A stretch of 64,000 nt of DNA from contig CM057129.1 of the NCBI GenBank assembly GCA_029964075.1, positions 21,071,430-21,135,429 of the forward strand, given 5' to 3'. Position 1 is the first letter of the stretch; each line of letters starts with the position of its first letter. Source of the DNA: Patiria pectinifera. Taxonomy: Eukaryota > Echinodermata > Asteroidea > Valvatida > Asterinidae. Position numbers and translations under genes: made by a program. This document shows positions 10,351 to 21,812 of the stretch, piece after piece. A model generated the notes under the pieces. The model was not told the origin of the DNA. It ran no database searches and saw only the letters and a program-made list of their open reading frames with translations.

Positions 10351-10846
10351 TACGGAGCTCCAGATGTGCCATCCTAGAGATTGAGATCCTGACATAATTT
10401 ATCATGGGTTGACGACATGTTTAAAGAGGGATGCCAACATTCTCGGCTAGATCTGTCACGGGTAGCGCAATGCTGAAAGTAGGATCCCGAAATGGTGAGA
10501 CGATATATCACGGGATGACAACATCATGACAGAAGTACATGTATGTCGACATTCCGAGATACCTTCGAATGCTGTTTAGTGGAACTACAAAAAACCAATC
10601 CTACTTTCAGAATGTCGTCATCTCGTGATGAATGTTCTCAAGTTGTCGACATCCTACTTGGGATGTCGTTATCCCTAGGACGTTATCCCTGTCATTATCT
10701 GAGGACGTTGACATCCTATTTTTACGATGTCATCTTCCTGTGATAAAACATCTCAGGACGTTGACATTTACGTGTAGGATGTCGTCATCCTATGAAAAGT
10801 TATCTCGGCATCTCAACATCTTGGATGGCACCTCAAGAGCTCCATA
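10351..10846. mobile_element. Palindrome-rich inverted-repeat element, unit A
   Basis: The ends TACGGAGCTCCAGATGTGCC and, read from the right, TATGGAGCTCTTGAGGTGCC are inverted repeats that continue through GATTGAGATCCTGACATAA-like sequence. The interior is a chain of short GATGTCGACATCC- and CATCCCGTGAT-type words on both strands, so the whole element can fold. Unit B carries the same element at 38882-39376, so it predates the duplication. Family not assigned. Confidence 0.75.
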
Positions 10847-13800
10847 GTTATCTTTCAAACACTGCGGTTCAATTTTAAAAAAAACTGACTAATTTTGACA
10901 AAGTTCATTGTTTTGTTCTGATTGTACATTGTATTTATAATATACAAAGTTCATGAAGACGTCAAAGTTAAGTAACTTTGCCTAGAACGTCTATAATTCA
11001 GAAAAGTTATCTTCAAAATTAAAAACATTCGCGTTACATGTATTTTGCTGTTCCTCCTAAAAAAAGTGGCTTAAAATTAACAAAATCAAGACAAAGTCCA
11101 ATAAATTACCTTTTTTAAGTGTTTAATCTTGCCATAAAAAGTATGGTTTGCATGATAAATACTTTGATATACCTGTAAGAAATATGTACATGTAGTTTTC
11201 TTTAGATGGAAAAATATCTATATTTATGTTCTCACTTGAAGGTTTTTTTTTTAATCAGTCAAAAGTAAAGAAGCATAATAGCCAATTTATATTCCTTTCG
11301 TGTGGTTGACCGAGGTGAGGTAATGTAAGTAATTAATTGATTTATTTACTTTCATTTCTCAACTTCCTAAGTTTGGAAAATGACACAGGGTATCTTTTCC
11401 CTGATCAGATGATGTATACCCGTTCGTTGTATTTATCCAACCATTATTTTACACAGGAGAAGAATGGATTATAAATGCATAAATTGTTATGGATTTACCT
11501 GTTGTCAAAACTATGGTTCTCATTTGTCATACACAATGGTAATGTTTTGCATGTTACCATTGAACAATTGTCGTGGAAGGAAAAAAATGTGAAAAAAATC
11601 CAAGTGGTAAGGAGATTTGCATTCCACTGTTACAGCGTTATCCTTAAATCATTTTCCCCCTTGTTTATGTGTTGCTCCAAGAGTTGTCATTTTTGACGTC
11701 TTTTACTTTGCTGTGTAGTCTACATAAACAGCACTTCGTCACCAGTTCCAATAAAACTTAGGCCTGGACGACGCTTGAAAATCCTCCGTACTGCTCTAGG
11801 ATGGCACTGGCCAAGCGTCAACATACTGATATCAACATATGTGGACAGGCACTGCCGAAGGATTTAGGCACTAGGCAGTGGTCACCCCTCCACGGACCAT
11901 ATTCAAGAAATAATGGAGGAATTTGCAGGATTGAGGCTATATGCTATTTTTCCATGCGGCCAATTGGAGGATTTTGCAGGGTTGAGGCTGCATCCTAGCA
12001 AAAATGACAAGGGATCACTAATACGCATTGAGTTGAAAACGTTACCGTATATAACCGAATATTGTTCTAATGAAACAAATGCATTTGCACCTCTTACAAC
12101 GGTTTCATGTATGTCATTATGAGGCATTTCATTTTTCGTGTAACAGCACTACGGAGAAATATTGGAGTCAACCCGCCCAGCTGAAGATGTTCTTTGTGTC
12201 GCATAATCCTCTGAGCAGTGTCGCCCCAGTCTCTTCGAAATTACATGTATGACCAGATTTATTACCCCCGACCTACTTGGCTTTTGGATTGCGAATCTTA
12301 AAGAGATACTCTATCAGTTCGGAATGTCTGGTCTGTTGTGTGTCTGTGACCTTAATGGCTCCTTATAGGAGATTAACTGTCGGTCATAATCCGTCTGGAT
12401 AAATCAAGTGGCGTTCACGAAAGCATGCGCCGTTATACGCAGAATACCTATACCATGGTCCATCAAACTGAATAAGATGAGAGTATGGCCTTTGAAGACT
12501 AAACGCATGTCCCCTGCACAGACATTCCTTCTCCGTAAAATAGAAGGGAAAACAATTAACATCTATAAGAAAGTATCGCTGCTACACAAGCAGCAATTCA
12601 ACAACAAAGGGATTCAACGGAGGTATGTTAAATGCCCGAGTGGAGTATTCCTCAAAATAGAACAGACCCGCCCGAGAGGTTTGTTGCTTTCAGGAGCATC
12701 CACTGGAAGATGGCACATTCTCCTTTTCGCATGCCTCTTTGGAGCTGTACCAAAAGAGGAAGACAATGGTATTTGCAGGTTAGCTATTGGACTTTTTAAG
12801 CTCTGGCAGAAGCTTCTATACATGTCACTGGTCGGTCGCTGAGTCTGTTTGTCCGTCCCCGATAATTGACCACAAATACTTGACTAAATACCATGCCCTC
12901 GCACTCATGTCTTGCCACAATCTGTCATCTAGGCACCAACTGCCGATACATTTAAAGGGGCTTTAATTAAAAATTAAGCCGTCTCTCGCATCACACCCCA
13001 ACAAAAGTGCTGTAGTCTTTAATTGTGAAGTTAGCGCTCAACTGGAAGAAGAAGAAGAAGAAGACGAAGGTAAAATACCCTCTTGCTGACGGTTTTCAGA
13101 ACACCGGTTTTGTTTGGAACGATGCGCATGCACGTTTATTTTGCATAGTTATGTCTGTCCCCGAAAAAAATAACTACCAAATTTTAATTTTCAAAATAAG
13201 CAAACAAAATCAATTAAATACTTTAACAAAAATTGTTTGTAACAATTGGGAAAGATGTTTATGAATAGTTTGTAAATGGAGGCAAAATATGTGCAGTAAT
13301 GTTATAGTCACGTGGTATTTATCACAAATCGCTCTAAGTCTAGGTATAAATCTGAAGTATGGTGTTCTATAGGACTATGTGCCATGGGCGCCGCATTTTT
13401 CAGCTCGGACAGGAATCATTTTGATAGATTGCATGTGCTGATGAGAGACTTCCAAGGCATGCAAGACGGCCAGACCTTATTGTGCACTCGCACTTGTTCT
13501 TTTCTTTTTGAGATACGGTGCGCACAATTGGAGGGCCCACATTATAGCGCCCCCTTTTGTGTCCACCATACGACAATAAGGCAAATGGCGAGGAAGAATA
13601 GGCCCACTGTTGGGTTTGAAAGAGGCTGCAATATTAATGGCAAGCTTGGATGTTTAGGTTCTTCCTACAAGTATTGGCTTGACAACCAAAAACGCGCGTA
13701 GGCTAAATCTTTGTTTTGCAAGCGCTGCTTTGCTTTCTTGAAGTCTCGGACTGTGTACCTTTTCCGTTCTCGTGAAATGTTATTATCCACAAACCTCATT

Positions 13801-15519
13801 TCAATAATCATTCCACCGTCCAAAGCTTCTTACTGGATGTGATATTGTCGCTTTAAATACTTCAACTTCTCTGCAACTAATGCAAGGCTGACAGAGCGAG
13901 GCAGACATCGTCCGATGAAAACTTATATTTATTTGTACACCGCTTTTCATCGGTTGTGTTGTGTTGCCATCTGGCACTCCAGACACATGAAATATTGAGT
14001 TTCAAGAACATAGGTCTGTGAGCTAGGTTTTCCTACCTCCATGGATATTTTCAGTTTGTTACATCCGTGCTTTACGTGATGTATTTCTTGTAGGTCCACT
14101 TTTCCCACCGCGCAGTGGCGTATCTCAAGTAAAGCTCCATCCCAAAACTTAAACCCCATGCACCTTGAAATGTATTTTCTTGAGTTAACCTTCTTGGCAT
14201 TGTGAAGTAACGGAACAGCGCCCAGGTTTAAAAGCCCATAAAGATGCTTTTTGCATAAGTGTATCGCTCAAAAGCATGTGACACGACCCACCTGTAGTAA
14301 TTGGAAAGTGTGGGTTGAGTTGATCAGTAAGTTTACCTATTATCGGTCAGTTGAGGAATTCAATTAGGCTCAACAATCAGATGTACCAAATTAATTAATC
14401 CGATTCCATTGACTGGCTCACTGGATTGCAGGGGAGGGGTCAGAATGTGTTTATAACTCTTCTGAACTGTCAAAATCTATTCCTCCTCCCCCACTAACTT
14501 TTCTTTCCGACAACACTCCGTGAAGGATGTCACTGCGCGTGTCATGCCGAGCTTTTAAGCTCCTCCAGGGAGGCTTAAAATGACCATTATCAGTAACCCG
14601 CTATATACGCAGAAGACGGATAATAAAGAGCTTATTTGGCAAGAGTCCGTGAATATAACTGGCTCATTATGTAAGAGCCATTATAATTCACGCCTCCGCA
14701 TATCCCTCTCGGATCATCGACCATAATGAGTTTGTCGACGAGTACCACGAATCAAACGATGGTTGTCCGAGGAACGTGTCGGTGTGTGGGTTCAACTATT
14801 GAAACTGCTCTACGATGATGTTTCTATGTGGGATGCAGAGCTAGTGTAGGGATGTCTTAATCATTACTGGTAGTGGTGGGCTGTTGGTGATTTGGAGTGG
14901 AGAGTAAGTTGGTGAGTAATAAAACTTCAATTTAATCTCGCTTGACACTTTAAGTTTTTAACATTAATCAAGTTCAAACGACCCAAAAAAGATAACCAAC
15001 TCGCCTTTATACGAAATCGACCGCGGTTATTGTCAAAGAAGCTTCGGGAAATGAAATTGAAGTTCGATTATAAGATTATAATCAATTATTCTCCATTCAG
15101 AATGGCGAGCATCTAGGTGCCATCGACATTGCACAGAGAACAAGTTATTGATTAATGATGACTCTACTTCACCTGCAGGAATTTCGTACATTTAAAATCG
15201 CATTACACGTTTTCTGTTTATATTATATTCCGGCGGGAAAAAACCCTGATCCTCGGCGACTTCGCACTTGCGCTCAACTTCAAATATTTACACTCACGGT
15301 CTCACTCTCATCCGCTCGGCAATTCAGATTCAATTGTTTTCAGTTATTGCCGTTCAAGAAAGCGATGCAGTTTGATGAAAACAAGTGACCTTTTTGCACT
15401 GTAAATCAATGTTCTGCAAAGGTCAAGTGCGTGTGTTCCAGTGTTGTTTATCGGTAAGCGAGGGGAGACAAAAACCAAGTATCCTTCAATTTAGCTACAA
15501 AGAAAGGGTCTGCTACTTA
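10847..15519. other. Non-coding remainder of unit A
   Basis: No supported gene. The longest frame (12408-12842) has a GTG start, and in unit B its copy gains an early stop plus several amino-acid changes, so it is not accepted. A (GAA)n-like run lies at 13046-13068. The stretch from about 13330 to 14085 is mostly missing from unit B. Around 14877-14907 a GAGTGGAGA|GTAAGTTGG word looks like a splice donor, possibly of an untranslated exon, but nothing else supports it. Confidence 0.5.
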
Positions 15520-15716
15520 AGCGGTGTGAAGTTGGTTACTTATTCCTCGTTCCTTGTTCGACATTCGCACGCTAAACACTACATGTACAAATCATGCATA
15601 GAGTGTATCCAAAGCTGCATATACACATTCGCAAACGGCTCATAGACTGGTTTCCTATCCCGCTAGGCCCAGGATTACTTTGTTTTGCCACACATTTTCG
15701 TACAACAGAGACCTCT

Positions 15717-17540
15717 TTTAAGCATGAAGAACACTTTGGACCGGAAAAGGCTTGATGTAGGGGGATGCATGAGGACCTGGGGAACTGGAAAATAATGGGT
15801 ATGACCTGGTCTAAGGGGTTTCAGTATTTTTTTCATATTTTTGAAAAAGACAAATCTACGGCGATTTTAATGCACGTTTTTCCATATGTTTGTGTACAAA
15901 ATCGGCGCTCTCAAAGAAATTCCTTTTAAGCATGAAGAACGCGGCTTAGACCGGGCAAGGCTGGATGTAGGAGGATGCAGGAGGACCTCGGGAACTAGAA
16001 AAAAATAAGTCTGACCTGGTCCAAGGGGTTTCAGTATTTTTTAAATATCTTTGAAAAAGACTTAAATCTACGGCGATTAAAATGCACGCTTTTCCCCATG
16101 TTTGTGTACATAATCGGTGCTCTAAAAGAAATGTCCCTTTAAGCACGAAGAACGTCTCGGACCGGGCAAGGCTGGATGCAGGAGGATGCAGGAGGACCCG
16201 AGGAACTGGAAAATAGTGAGTCTGACCTGGTCCAAGGGGTTAAAATATTTTTTTCGTATTTTTGAAAAAGACTTAAATCTACGGCGATTTTAAGACACGT
16301 TTTTCCCCATGTTTGTGTACATAATCGGCGCTCTCAAAGAAATGCCCCTTTAAGCATGAAGAACGCCTTGGACCGGGCAAGGCTGGATGTAGGAGGATGC
16401 AGGAGGACCGGAGGAACTTGAAAATAGTAGATCTGACCTGGTCCAAGGGGTTGGAGTATTTTTTTCATATTTTGAAAAAGACTTAAATCTACGGCGATTT
16501 TAATGCACGTTTTTCCATATGTTTGTGTACATAATCGGCGCTCCCAAAGAAATATCCCTTTAAGCATGAAGAACGTCTTAGACCGGGCAAGGCTGGATGT
16601 AGGAGGATGCAGGAGGACCTGGGAAACTTAAAAATTATAGGTCTGACCTGATCCAAGGGGTTGGAATATTTTTTCCATATTTTTGAAAAAGACTTAATTC
16701 TACAGCGATTTTAATGCACGCTTTTCCATATGTTTGTGTACATAATCGGTGCTCTCAAAGAAATATCCCTTTAAGCATGAAGAACGCCTTGGACCGGGCA
16801 ATGCTGGATGTAGGAGGATGCAGGAGGACCTGGGGAACTTGAAAATAATAAGTCTGACCTGGTCCAAGGGGTTGGAATATTTTTTTCATATTTTTGAAAA
16901 AGATTGAAATCTACGGCGATTTTAAAACACGTTTTTCCCTATGTTTGTGTACATAATCGGTGCTCTAAAAGAAATGTCCCTTTAAGCAAGAAGAACGTCT
17001 TGGACCGGGCAAGGCTGGATGTAGGAGGATGCAGGAGGACCTGAGAAACTTGAAAATAATAAGTCTGACCTGGTCCAAGGGGTTGGAATATTTTTTCCAT
17101 ATTTTTGAAAAAGATTGAAATCTACGGCGATTTTAAAACACGTTTTTCCCCATGTTTGTGTACATAATCGGTGCTCTAAAAGAAATGTCCCTTTAAGCAC
17201 AAAGAACGTCTTGGACCGGGCAAGGCTGGATGTAGGAGGATGCAGGAGGACCTGAGGAACTGGAAAATAGTGAGTCTGACCTGGTCCAAGAGGTTAAAAT
17301 ATTTGTTTCATATTTTTGAAAAAGACTTTAAATCTACGGCGATTTTCATGTAAGTTTGTCCATATGTTTGTGTACATAATCGGCGCTCCCAAAGAAATGC
17401 CACTTTAAGCATGAAGAACGCCTTGGACCGGGCAAGGCTGGATGTAGGAGGATGCAGGAGGACCTGGGGAACTTGAAAATTATAAGTCTGACCTGGTCCA
17501 AGGGGTTGGAATATTTTTTCCATATTTTTGATAAAGATTG
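15717..17540. repeat. 211-bp tandem array (8.6 copies)
   Basis: Units start at TTTAAGCA-type words at about 15717, 15925, 16138, 16349, 16559, 16770, 16981, 17192 and 17404, a spacing of 208-213 bp; the last is partial. Shared parts are GACCGGGCAAGGCTGGATG, AGGAGGATGCAGGAGGACC, TCTGACCTGGTCCAAGGGGT, a T-rich block and TTTGTGTACATAATCGG. Minus-strand frames beginning MLKG recur, but 211 is not a multiple of 3, so no protein spans units. It looks like a satellite or minisatellite. Confidence 0.95.
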
Positions 17541-18770
17541 CATGTATGTACCTTCCTTTGAATTTGGAGCACGGTGCCACCTAAAAAAAGGTGTCATATA
17601 TATATGCAAAAATGTGTCATAATATTTTTATTTTTTTTACTTTATTTGTTTTTGACATTACTACTCAGGATGTCCACTTAACACACAATAACGACCAAAG
17701 TTAATAAAATAACTAACAAACAAAGTGCATGGCTTATTGAATAGAGTAAAGAACAAGGAACATTACATTCTTATACTTTGTTTTGAGCCATCCAACTTTA
17801 ACATCAATTTTTAATTCACATCCATTTAATTAAAGACATCCATTTTACAGCAACTATTTGTACAAGTTTATCAATGTATTTATTTTACTAACACAGTAGA
17901 CTAGCATTTAAAGATATAGTCCATCATTTGAAATTTGTGCGTTTTGTTCGTTTGAAGCAACAAAAGTGTTCAAAATCTAATGAAGGATACTGAACAACTA
18001 ACCTGATGAAGTTGCAGCTCAGCTTCAGCTGTATATTCCGAGAAAAACAGCATTCTATGGTCTCAATTTCAAATCAAAAGTTGCTAAATCATGTTTTGAA
18101 TTGTTTTGAATTGCAGCTATACGCGATGTCGCGCACTGATTCAACTAATTGTAGCAACCGCGCGCGCCTGTGTGTCTTGCCAATGCTTGCGCGTGCTGCT
18201 CCGAATAACAAAACGAACTACTAATTTAAATTTTCTTACGGTGCGTCTTAAGACGCACCGTTGGAAAGACCTTCTTTCGTTGATAACTTCGAAATGATAG
18301 CTTGCCAGAAAGATTAATTTCACAGGGAGTTTAGTCCACTTACTATCTTTCAACCAGGTATGTTTTTCAACAATAATACGCCAGTTACTTTTTCGGATGG
18401 CTGCAAATGATGGACTATAGCTTTAACTTTATACATGTACCGGTATGCTGTATAATTAATAACATCAATACAATTATTCTGTAGTTACAATTGCTCTTCC
18501 TATACTCTTCAACATGACTTTTTCTACTTTTTCAAACCTCTAATAATGCGCTTTTAGTTGAACTCACAAAAGACCCTTGAAATAACATTGGGCCGCAAAT
18601 AATTCAAAATGTGTTTGGTATTAATATTTGTTAACTTTTTGTTCGATGTTTCATTAGGTAAAAAGTGAATAATATTTGTACATGTAGTACTACATGTAGT
18701 TACAAAAATACCAATAAAAGAACAAAATCTAGTTTTCGATGTGGAACTGGGAAATATATTAAACAGTACA
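17541..18770. repeat. 1.2-kb direct repeat, copy 1
   Basis: Runs from CATGTATGTACCTTCC to ATTAAACAGTACA and matches 20224-21440 closely, including an internal MITE at the same place. The repeat starts TG and ends CA like an LTR. However, no primer-binding site, polypurine tract, gag/pol frame or convincing target duplication is seen, so a local duplication is more likely. Confidence 0.88.
17908..18426. mobile_element. TTAA-flanked MITE within repeat copy 1
   Basis: About 519 bp bounded by TTAA. The left end AGATATAGTCCATCATTTG and the right end, read inverted, AGCTATAGTCCATCATTTG, differ at one position. It contains a perfect 24-bp palindrome at 18238-18261 centred on CTTAAG. A small frame starting MKLQLSF at 18006 lies wholly inside the MITE and is not treated as a gene. 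Confidence 0.85.
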
Positions 18771-20223
18771 TACGGTGCAGTATCATTGACCAACACTAAT
18801 CATTGACTACAGCATTTAAAAAGTGACCATCTTTTTCTGTTATATAATATAAACTGATCGAACTGTCACAAACTGTCAAAAAATCAATCCACTCCCTCTC
18901 CATAATTTTTGTACAGGGTAGTCACCAACAGACAGAACCCGTGTGAATTAAACCATTGTCTAAATCAGTCGAAGGGCTTTGATAGATGCCGGTAGGGTGT
19001 CCTTGAATACTGCTGCACGTTTTACACTGCACTTCTATACAGGTACACCTTCTGTGTAGCAGCCATCTTAGAGGGCAATGCCTTTGTTTTGCTGGGATAT
19101 GCATAAGTGGACCTTTTGAGAATTCATTGTTACTCAATTAAATCAATCATTGCCAGGCACTCAGCAGTGCTTACACCCACCACACATATACATGTATATT
19201 ACTATCAGTCAAGGCATGGTACCTTCAGTTGACAAAATTGCCACAGCCTGTCAATTGTACCAATATGAGCCCCAAACTGTCAAAAGCAGTCACTTGATAG
19301 CTTTTGACGGATGGGGTATCTCTCTCCATTTTGTCACTGACATAGTGAGTTTTTTTAATATTCAATTTCAAGAGGCTATTGAGAAAAAAGTGCGTATGGA
19401 CAGCTTTGAATAGGTTTGTAACTTTTCTAAAAGGACAGTTTCAAGTGTTACTGAGTGACAAACACAAGCCATTTTCATATTTTCAACCAAAACAATTCTT
19501 ATTTACAGTTTATTATTGATCAACAAACACATGGTACATTATGACAACTACTGCTACTCAATTTGGACAACACTAAAATATCCAACCATGATTCATCATA
19601 TTTATGAAATATGAATTTTCATAATTGCCGTTGCGGAGTGATGCAAAACAGACGTGACTTTTGGTCACATATGCAAATCACTCAAACTCTCTGCATTTCA
19701 AAAAGCCATCGTATTTTTACTATTGTCATAGTCTTTCTGTATTCCGTTAGCTTTGATATGCTGCCTTTCACTTAAAGTTTGATCAAAAATATGTAAAACA
19801 TGAGAAAAAATGTAAATCAGTAAAGCATTATTAAGTGACTGTCGTGGAATGATTAAAGGTTTACCATGAGTGTGCACAAAAAACAGCTTTTTTGAAATGT
19901 ACATTTATACACATTTGCACTAAAATCAACATGAACCTTTCTCTATGCTAGTTACATTTAAATAACAAATAACTCACAATAGCACTTGCATTTTGCATGT
20001 GAAAACAAGATGCCAAAGTGACTACCTACAATCTAAAAGTTTAGCCCCAAAACCTGTTTTTTTTTACTACTACTGAACAAAAAATACATTTTACCACATT
20101 CCAACTTTTGATACTTTTGATACCACATTTGAGTTTGTGATTCTTGTAATTCTGAAGATTTCATAATATTTTCCACTTTTCAGCAATGCCCACACAATTC
20201 CTTGATGTAAAATTACAAAAGTA
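18771..20223. other. Spacer between the 1.2-kb direct repeats
   Basis: AT-rich, with no supported gene, RNA or repeat recognised. It carries no retroviral-type protein frame, which argues against a normal LTR retrotransposon. Confidence 0.5.
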
Positions 20224-21440
20224 CATGTATGTGCCTTCCTTTGAATGTGGAGCACGGTGCTACCTAAAACAAAAAGGTGTCATATGCAAAAATGTGTTAT
20301 AATTTTTATTTTTTTTTGACATTATTTGTTTTTGACATTACTACTCAGGATGTCCACTTGACACACAATAACGACCAAAGTTAATAAAATAACTAACAAA
20401 CAAAGTGCATGGCCTATTGAATACAGTAAACAACAAGGAACATTAGATTCTCATACTTTGTTTTGAGCCATCCAACTTTAACATCAATTTTTAATTTACA
20501 TCCATTTAATTAAAGACATCCATTTTACAGCAACTATTTGTACAAGTTTATCAATGTATTTATTTTACTAACACAGTAGACTAGCATTTAAAGATATAGT
20601 CCATCATTTGAAATTTGTGCATTTTGTTCGTTTGAAGCAACAAAAGTGTTCAAAATCTAATGAAGGATACTGTACAACTAACCTGATGAAGTTGCAGCTC
20701 AGCTTCAGCTGTATATTCCGAGAAAAACAGCATTCTATGGTCTCAATTTCAAATCAAAAGTTGCTAAATCATGTTTTGAATTGTTTTGAATTGCAGCTAT
20801 ACGCGATGTCGCGCACTGATCCAACTAATTGTAGCAACCGCGCGCGCCTGTGTGTTGTGCCAATGCTTCCGCGCGCTGCTCCGAATAACAAAACGAACTA
20901 CTAATTAAAGTTTTCCTACGGTGCGTCTTAAGACACACCGTTGGAAAGCCCTTCTTTCGTTGATAACTTCAAAATGATAGCTTGCCAGAAAGATTAATTT
21001 CACAGGGAGTTTAGTCCACTTACTATCTTTCAACCAGGTATGTTTTTCAACAATAATACGCCAGTTACTTTTTCGGATGGCTGCAAATGATGGACTATAG
21101 CTTTAACTTTATACATGTACCGGTATGCTGTATAATTAATAACATCAATACAATTATTCTGTAGTTACAATTGCTCTTCCTATACTCTTCAACATGACTT
21201 TTTCTACTTTTTCAAAACTCTAATAATGCGCTTTTAGTTGAACTCACAAAAGACCCTTGAAATAACATTGGGCCGCAAATAATTCAAAATGTGTTTGGTA
21301 TTAATATTTGTTAACTTTTTGTTCGATGTTTCATTAGGTGAAAAGTTAACAATATTTGTACATGTAGTGCTACAAAAATACCAATTAGAGAACAAAATCT
21401 AGTTTCCAGTATGGAACTGGAAAAAAGATTAAACAGTACA
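20224..21440. repeat. 1.2-kb direct repeat, copy 2
   Basis: Second copy of 17541-18770 with small indels, for example loss of a TACATGTAGT stretch near 21365. Differences are scattered and low in number. Confidence 0.88.
20588..21106. mobile_element. TTAA-flanked MITE within repeat copy 2
   Basis: Same element as 17908-18426 at the same position in the repeat, so it was inserted before the repeat was duplicated. The internal palindrome (20918-20941) has one mismatch (AGACACACC against AGACGCACC). Confidence 0.85.
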
Positions 21441-21471
21441 AGTTGATAATAGTGTAGATTGACATGTTGAA

Positions 21472-21812
21472 AGATAATAATAATAATACCGGGGTCTATA
21501 TGTAGCGCCCGTATCTACCAACAATTAGGTACTCAAGGCGCTAATGAATTTATTTTAAAGACAGGTAAATATAGTATTTGAAATATGAGACCCTTTTTAT
21601 GTAGCACCTTATACGGGTTTACAAGGTGCAGCTTTTACGTGCATTACACAACACACAGAACCTATGGCTTTACGCCCCATCCGAAGGATAAAGCAATTAT
21701 GGTTAAGTGTCTTGCTTAAGGACACAAGTGTCAAGACCGGGACTCAAACCCATACTCTGCTGAAACACCACGGAGCTTGAGTCCGGTGCTCTTATAACGG
21801 CTCGGCCATGAC
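21472..21812 (-). mobile_element. tRNA-Leu-derived SINE
   Basis: On the minus strand the head (21812 to 21730) reads like a leucine tRNA. It has GGCCGAGCCGTTATAAGAGC (A-box region), an anticodon-loop-like CTCAAGC (CAA) flanked by CCGGA and TCCG, and GGGTTTGAGTCCC (B box). The body follows, and a short (ATT)n-like run at 21472-21488 forms the 3' tail. The head plus simple-repeat tail is the normal SINE layout. The acceptor stem is imperfect and there is no complete independent tRNA. Confidence 0.72.

Larger units (their letters stand above)
1..15519. repeat. Segmental duplication, unit A
   Basis: The first bases of the window match the sequence starting at 28201 almost base for base. Homology then continues, with indels, to about 15519 (paired with about 43356), where the two copies diverge abruptly. 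The left edge of unit A lies outside the window. Unit A carries FReD copy A and the tail of a CCHC zinc-knuckle gene. Homology to unit B is broken around the FReD gene (about 3100-5255), where unit B holds a different FReD version and flank. Unit A also has a private hAT-like insertion and a private 139-bp tandem duplication. Confidence 0.93.

Noticed and set aside
12408-12842. Plus-strand frame of about 144 codons
   Set aside because: It starts with GTG. The unit B counterpart has several amino-acid changes and an early stop, and no family motif is visible, so it behaves as non-coding sequence.
15717-17540. CRISPR-like array
   Set aside because: Units are 211 bp with no short repeat/unique spacer alternation, and the sequence is clearly animal DNA.
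15946-17609. Repeated minus-strand frames beginning MLKG
   Set aside because: They are readings of the 211-bp tandem unit, which shifts frame each copy because 211 is not divisible by 3.
18006-18224. Frame starting MKLQLSFSCIF, repeated at 20608-20904
   Set aside because: It lies wholly inside a TTAA MITE. The two copies are similar only because the whole segment was duplicated.
17541-21440. A non-autonomous LTR retrotransposon with 1.2-kb LTRs
   Set aside because: Although the repeats begin TG and end CA, there is no primer-binding site, polypurine tract, gag/pol sequence or clear target duplication.
21730-21812. A functional tRNA-Leu gene
   Set aside because: The acceptor and anticodon stems have mismatches, and the head continues into a SINE body with a simple-repeat tail.
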